This document shows positions 60,056 through 64,000 of a stretch of DNA of 64,000 bases, in pieces. Within the stretch, counting starts at the first letter, position 1; every line of letters begins with the position of its first letter. The notes below the pieces were generated by a model, which did not search any database, was not told the origin of the DNA, and saw only the letters and a list, made by a program, of their open reading frames with translations. Made by a program: the position numbers and the translations under genes. This DNA comes from Luteibacter yeojuensis (GTDB taxonomy: Bacteria > Pseudomonadota > Gammaproteobacteria > Xanthomonadales > Rhodanobacteraceae). Location: positions 109,109-173,108 of the forward strand of contig NZ_JZRB01000018.1 in NCBI RefSeq assembly GCF_000964085.1, read 5' to 3'.

Positions 60056-60642
60056 AACGCGAACGCGGGGCGGTCCTCGTCATTGCCCTGGTCTTCCTCT
60101 TGCTGCTGACGCTGGTCGCCATCACCAGCTCCAGCCGCTCGCTGATCCAGGAACGCCTGGCCGGCGCATTGCGTAACGCGCAACAGGCCGACTGGTCGGC
60201 AGAGAATGCGTTGCGCGGCGTGGAGTGGCGGCTATTCACGGGCGATGCCAGCCTCGGTTGCTATGACTCGAGCAACCCGGCCACGGTCAGCGCCAAGGCC
60301 AAGGCGTTCCGCGCCGCGCAGACCTGGGTGACGGCAGGTGCCACCGAGTACAAGGGTACGGGTGTCTCGCTCGACTACACGGCCACGGCCACCGACCCGA
60401 ACATGGGCACGGCATCGCTCGCCGCCAACCCGTGGTTCATCGTGGAACTGCTTGGCCAGGACAGAACACCCTTGAGCGGCACCAGTACCGCCAAGGAGGC
60501 CAGCGCCGGCGGCAGTGCATCCACCAACCGCTTCTATCTTTACCGCGTAACCGCGCGTGCCGTCGGTGGTAGCCCCAACACCATCCGCGTCATCGAATCC
60601 ACGTTCGTCACGCCGAACCGCCTTACCTGCACGCTGAGCTGA
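60052..60642 (+). CDS. pilX: Type IV pilus assembly protein PilX
   Basis: 196 residues. The N-terminus MKRERGAVLVIALVFLLLLT is the PilX type: a short leader ending in Gly and a hydrophobic helix, followed by SSSRSLIQERLAGALRNAQQADWSAENALRGVEW, the conserved N-domain. The +5 Glu of other pilins is absent, as usual in this family. It overlaps pilW by 4 bp and precedes pilY1 by 11 bp. Confidence 0.9.
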   Translation: MKRERGAVLVIALVFLLLLTLVAITSSSRSLIQERLAGALRNAQQADWSAENALRGVEWRLFTGDASLGCYDSSNPATVSAKAKAFRAAQTWVTAGATEYKGTGVSLDYTATATDPNMGTASLAANPWFIVELLGQDRTPLSGTSTAKEASAGGSASTNRFYLYRVTARAVGGSPNTIRVIESTFVTPNRLTCTLS

Positions 60643-60653
60643 AGGACGATGCC

Positions 60654-63600
60654 ATGAACCACCCACCCTTCGCCCTGCGCTGCCTGCTCGCCCTCGTGGC
60701 CACGGTTTTCGTGGGGGGCGTGGCGTCGGCCACCACGGTCACCCTGTCGAAGACCCCGCCGGGCGTCACGTCCAAGGTCGCCCCCAACATCGTGGTGACC
60801 TTCGATGACTCCGGCTCGATGAACTCGACGTCCATCCCCGATTCGATGGACGACAACATCGGCAAGAAATTCTATTACTCGGCCGACGGCAACCAGATCT
60901 ACTTCGACCCGACGGTGACCTACGTGATCCCGCCGGATGCCTTCGGCCAGCCGCTGGGCACGCCGAGCTTCACCGCGGCGTGGCGCGACGGCTACTGCGC
61001 CAATACGCTGACCAAGCTGTGCTGGTCGCCCAACAGCAAGCTGTACCTGGCGCCGAACGTGGTGAACCTCGGCACCTCGTTCTCCACCAACTTCCTCGTC
61101 AACGTGTACGCCGGCAACTCGCCCTGCCCCCGCAACGCGAACGAGCCGGGCTGGCTGAACATCTCGGGTTTTGGCAACAGCTGCATCATCCAGGAGATCC
61201 CCACCGCCGTCCGCGGCTCCACCACGCGCTTTGGCATCACCACCTACGACACCGGCGCGTTCTATTACGTGTGCCCCAACGGCGCGAGCGAGACGGGCTG
61301 CGTGTACCACCTCGTGGCAAATGAATCGGCCGCGATCCAGCAGAATTTCGCCATCTGGTACAGCTACTACCGCACGCGCAATTTCAACGCGCGCGCCGCC
61401 GTGGGGCGCGTCTTCAGCGCCATTGGCGACAACGCCGTGCGCGTGGCGTGGCAGACGTTGCAGAGCCAGTCCGCCGCATCCGCTTATTCGACCAACAGCG
61501 CGCTCTACACGGGCGCCCCGTACGGCCCCATCACCGACAGCACCAAGGTGCTCGAACTGGCCAATGCGGCGACCGGTTGCACCGCCGCGAGCGTCACCGA
61601 CGCCTGCTGGCGTAGCCAGTTCATGAACTGGCTATATGGCGTGCCCGCCAGCGGTGGCACGCCAACGCGCGTGGCCACCATCAACGCGGGCAAGTTCTAC
61701 CAGCGCACGCTGGGCAAGACCCCGGCGCAGGATCCCTACTGGAATGGCAGCACCACCACGCCCGGCGAGCTGTCGTGCCGCAAGAACTTCAACATGCTGG
61801 TGACCGACGGCTACTGGAACGGCGACAGCCCGGATACCAACGCCGTGCCCACCAACGATTCGACCAATGTCACGCTGCCCGACAACGTGTCGTTCCCCAC
61901 GTCCGATGGTGAGTCGAAGGTGTACTGGAACCAGGCGTCGACCACGGTCTCGCCATCCCTGGCCGATATCGCTTTCAACTACTGGGCGACGAACCTGCGC
62001 CCGGACATGAAGAACAACGTGCCGCCGTACTGGTCGGACCTGACCACGGGTGTCGCCGGCCCCACGTCGACGGTGGACCCAGGCTCGCCCCAAGCGAACA
62101 AGGAAGTGTATTTCAACCCGGCGAACGACCCGGCCACCTGGCAGCACATGTCGCAATACATGGTGACCATGGGCATCTCGGGGACACTTACCTACCCAGA
62201 CGATTACACCGCGCTGCGCAAGGGCACCAAGGCGTGGCCCAGCCCCGCGACCGCGGGTGGCGCCACCAACATCGACGATACGTGGCACGCGGCCCTCAAC
62301 AGCCGTGGCGGCTACTTCAGCGCGGCCGACCCGACCTCGCTGGTGAACAGCCTCACCACCATCCTTTCGTCGGTCATCGCGGCGAGCTCCACGGCCCTGA
62401 CGCTGACCCTCAGCACCAATGTGCTGTCGGTCGGCGCGGTGGCGTACTACGCGGGCTACGACACCACCAACTGGGGCGGTACCCTGCAGGCCCGCACGCT
62501 TGGCGCGACCGGCGCGGTGAGCGCCGCATCCCTGTGGAGCGCCGGCGACCTGCTCAACGCCAGGAGCCTCACGTCGGACCCGCGGCTGATCGTGACAAGC
62601 ACCGCGCCGGGTACCGGCACGGGCATCGCCTTCAACTACGATAGCCTGGCACTGAACCAGCAGCTGGTGCTCAACTCGTCCGACGGCACGGGCTCGCTCC
62701 TGCTGCAGGATGGCCTGGGCAAGCGCCGCGTGGCATGGCTCAGCGGCTCGCGCACCGACGAGGGGGCCACCTTCCGCACGCGAACGACGCTACTGGGTGC
62801 CATCTTCGGCTCGCAGCCGACCTACGTGGGCGCGCCCTCAGGCAACTTCTCCGACAGCTTCCCCACGAACTCGCCCGAGGCCGCCGCGGTATCGACCGAT
62901 TCGTACTTCGCGTTCGTCAGCAAGTGGGCCAACCGCCCTGCGACGCTGTACGTGGGTGCGAATGACGGCATGCTGCACGCGTTCGACGCCCGCCTCGCCT
63001 CGGTCGCGGGCAGCAACCCCGGCCGCGAGCTCTGGGCGTACGTGCCGGCCAGCGTGTATGCCAACCTCCCCGCGCAAAGCAAGCTCAACAACTTCACGTT
63101 CACGCCCACGGTCGACGGCAGCCCTGTCATTGGCGATGTGTTCTTCAATGCCGCGAACACGACGAACAAGAGCACCGCCGGCTGGCACACCTTGCTGGTG
63201 GGGTCGCTACGCTACGGTGGCCGCGGCGTGTTCGGCATCGATGTCACCGACCCCAGCGCCGCGACGCTCAACACCACCACGGCGGTGGCCTCGAAAGTGC
63301 TGTGGGAATTCAACAGCGAAGTGGCATCGTCGGCGGCGGGCACCCCCGCGAACCTCGGCTACACCTTCGGCACGCCGGTGATCGCCCGCGTCGCATGGCC
63401 CAACACCGATGCGAACAAGACGGTGGGACGCTGGGTGGTGCTCGTGCCAGGCGGCTACCTGCCCGACGGCAGCACGGCCACGGCGGCGAACAATGCCTAT
63501 AGCTCCATCTTCATGCTCGACGCCCAGACGGGTACGCTCCTGAAAGAAATCCGCACGCCCACCGGCACGGGCGCCACGGCCAGCCATGGCATCACGACGC

Positions 63601-64000
63601 CTACCGTCGGTGACTACGATGGCGACCAGGTGGCCGACGTGGCGTTCGCCGGCGACCTCGATGGCAACATGTGGCGCATCGACCTGTCGCAGGCCTCGCT
63701 TTCCAGCACCACGGCCTCGGCCGGCGTGAGCCTGCTGTTCAAGCCAGCCACGGTGAACGCGCAATCGATCACCACGGCACCGCGCCTCATCGCCGACCCC
63801 AACTCCGCGTACTTCATGGTGATCTTCGGTACCGGCCGGTTCCTGAGCACGGCGGACACGGCCGATACCACCATGCAATCGCTGTACGGCGTCCGCGACC
63901 CTGGCGCCGCCGTCACCACCCCGGTCCAGGTGGCGTCCCTGGTCCAGCAAACGCTTGCCGTCGATGCCGCCACGGGCGCCATCGGCGTGTCCAGCAACGC
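60654..64000 (+). CDS. pilY1: Type IV pilus tip adhesin PilY1, C-terminus outside the window
   Basis: The first 1115 codons are visible, with AAGGACGATGCC before the ATG; the frame stays open to the window edge. A Sec signal (about 1-26) is followed by a von Willebrand A-like part whose metal site begins VVTFDDSGSMNS (about residue 51). From about residue 680 the PilY1 beta-propeller starts (GKRRVAWLSGSRTDEGATF, ATLYVGANDGMLHAFDA), including the calcium loop DYDGDQVADVAFAGDLDGN at about 987-1005. PilY1 caps the pilus, is needed for extension and mediates adhesion and surface sensing. Confidence 0.92.
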   Translation, partial: MNHPPFALRCLLALVATVFVGGVASATTVTLSKTPPGVTSKVAPNIVVTFDDSGSMNSTSIPDSMDDNIGKKFYYSADGNQIYFDPTVTYVIPPDAFGQPLGTPSFTAAWRDGYCANTLTKLCWSPNSKLYLAPNVVNLGTSFSTNFLVNVYAGNSPCPRNANEPGWLNISGFGNSCIIQEIPTAVRGSTTRFGITTYDTGAFYYVCPNGASETGCVYHLVANESAAIQQNFAIWYSYYRTRNFNARAAVGRVFSAIGDNAVRVAWQTLQSQSAASAYSTNSALYTGAPYGPITDSTKVLELANAATGCTAASVTDACWRSQFMNWLYGVPASGGTPTRVATINAGKFYQRTLGKTPAQDPYWNGSTTTPGELSCRKNFNMLVTDGYWNGDSPDTNAVPTNDSTNVTLPDNVSFPTSDGESKVYWNQASTTVSPSLADIAFNYWATNLRPDMKNNVPPYWSDLTTGVAGPTSTVDPGSPQANKEVYFNPANDPATWQHMSQYMVTMGISGTLTYPDDYTALRKGTKAWPSPATAGGATNIDDTWHAALNSRGGYFSAADPTSLVNSLTTILSSVIAASSTALTLTLSTNVLSVGAVAYYAGYDTTNWGGTLQARTLGATGAVSAASLWSAGDLLNARSLTSDPRLIVTSTAPGTGTGIAFNYDSLALNQQLVLNSSDGTGSLLLQDGLGKRRVAWLSGSRTDEGATFRTRTTLLGAIFGSQPTYVGAPSGNFSDSFPTNSPEAAAVSTDSYFAFVSKWANRPATLYVGANDGMLHAFDARLASVAGSNPGRELWAYVPASVYANLPAQSKLNNFTFTPTVDGSPVIGDVFFNAANTTNKSTAGWHTLLVGSLRYGGRGVFGIDVTDPSAATLNTTTAVASKVLWEFNSEVASSAAGTPANLGYTFGTPVIARVAWPNTDANKTVGRWVVLVPGGYLPDGSTATAANNAYSSIFMLDAQTGTLLKEIRTPTGTGATASHGITTPTVGDYDGDQVADVAFAGDLDGNMWRIDLSQASLSSTTASAGVSLLFKPATVNAQSITTAPRLIADPNSAYFMVIFGTGRFLSTADTADTTMQSLYGVRDPGAAVTTPVQVASLVQQTLAVDAATGAIGVSSN

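Overview
The window looks like about 64 kb of a high-GC gammaproteobacterial chromosome, most likely from the Xanthomonadales (Rhodanobacteraceae such as Luteibacter or Dyella). That placement is inferred from the gene set: peptidase-containing ABC exporters with double-glycine substrates, a paoABCD-type oxidoreductase, a 995-residue TonB receptor, and a pilV-pilW-pilX-pilY1 minor pilin operon. It was not tested by a search. A near-perfect copy of the XerCD recombination site dif lies at 14414-14441, so the left part of the window is probably the replication terminus. Coding strands agree with this: most genes left of the site read rightwards and almost all genes from 15.5 to 33 kb read leftwards, i.e. 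towards it from both sides.

Region 1 (0-8.6 kb) starts with a cut-off gene, a membrane protein and a decayed LysR gene. It then holds secretion locus A: a HlyD-like adaptor, a C39-peptidase ABC exporter and a double-glycine-leader protein of 284 residues, followed by a terminator, a secreted protein with two aspartic-protease DTG motifs, and a small lipoprotein.

Region 2 (8.6-15.5 kb) is mobile and decayed DNA around dif: an intact IS3-family element that has cut off a neighbouring gene, a tyrosine integrase, three small accessory genes, transposon-end-like repeats, dif itself, and a second integrase that is dead (catalytic arginine lost, nucleophile tyrosine codon now a stop).

Region 3 (15.5-21.3 kb, all minus strand) is secretion locus B, the most interesting part. 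In transcription order it encodes a Fic protein, a 54-residue double-glycine peptide (missed by length-filtered gene calling), a 186-residue double-glycine protein with a phage-P5-like domain, a secreted 141-residue protein, a HlyD adaptor and a C39 ABC exporter. The secreted proteins of both loci share leader, a short VVTPDPP or ITVTAP segment, a Gly/Pro-rich linker and then unrelated C-terminal parts. This suggests a modular export family, with Fic as a possible modifier.

Region 4 (21.3-33 kb) carries accessory and signalling genes: a GntA-like heme oxygenase paired with a DUF1989 protein, a KaiC-like double ATPase overlapping a hybrid histidine kinase, stress-type small proteins, and Sel1 and ankyrin repeat proteins. 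Region 5 (33-64 kb) looks like stable chromosome: a TonB receptor, an OPT transporter, a sterol desaturase-like enzyme, a PQQ sugar dehydrogenase, secreted hydrolases, a TetR-hydrolase pair, paoABCD, a large ketoacyl synthase-like protein, and the start of the type IV pilus operon, whose pilY1 runs off the right edge.

All identifications come from reading motifs and remembered family patterns. No database search was run.
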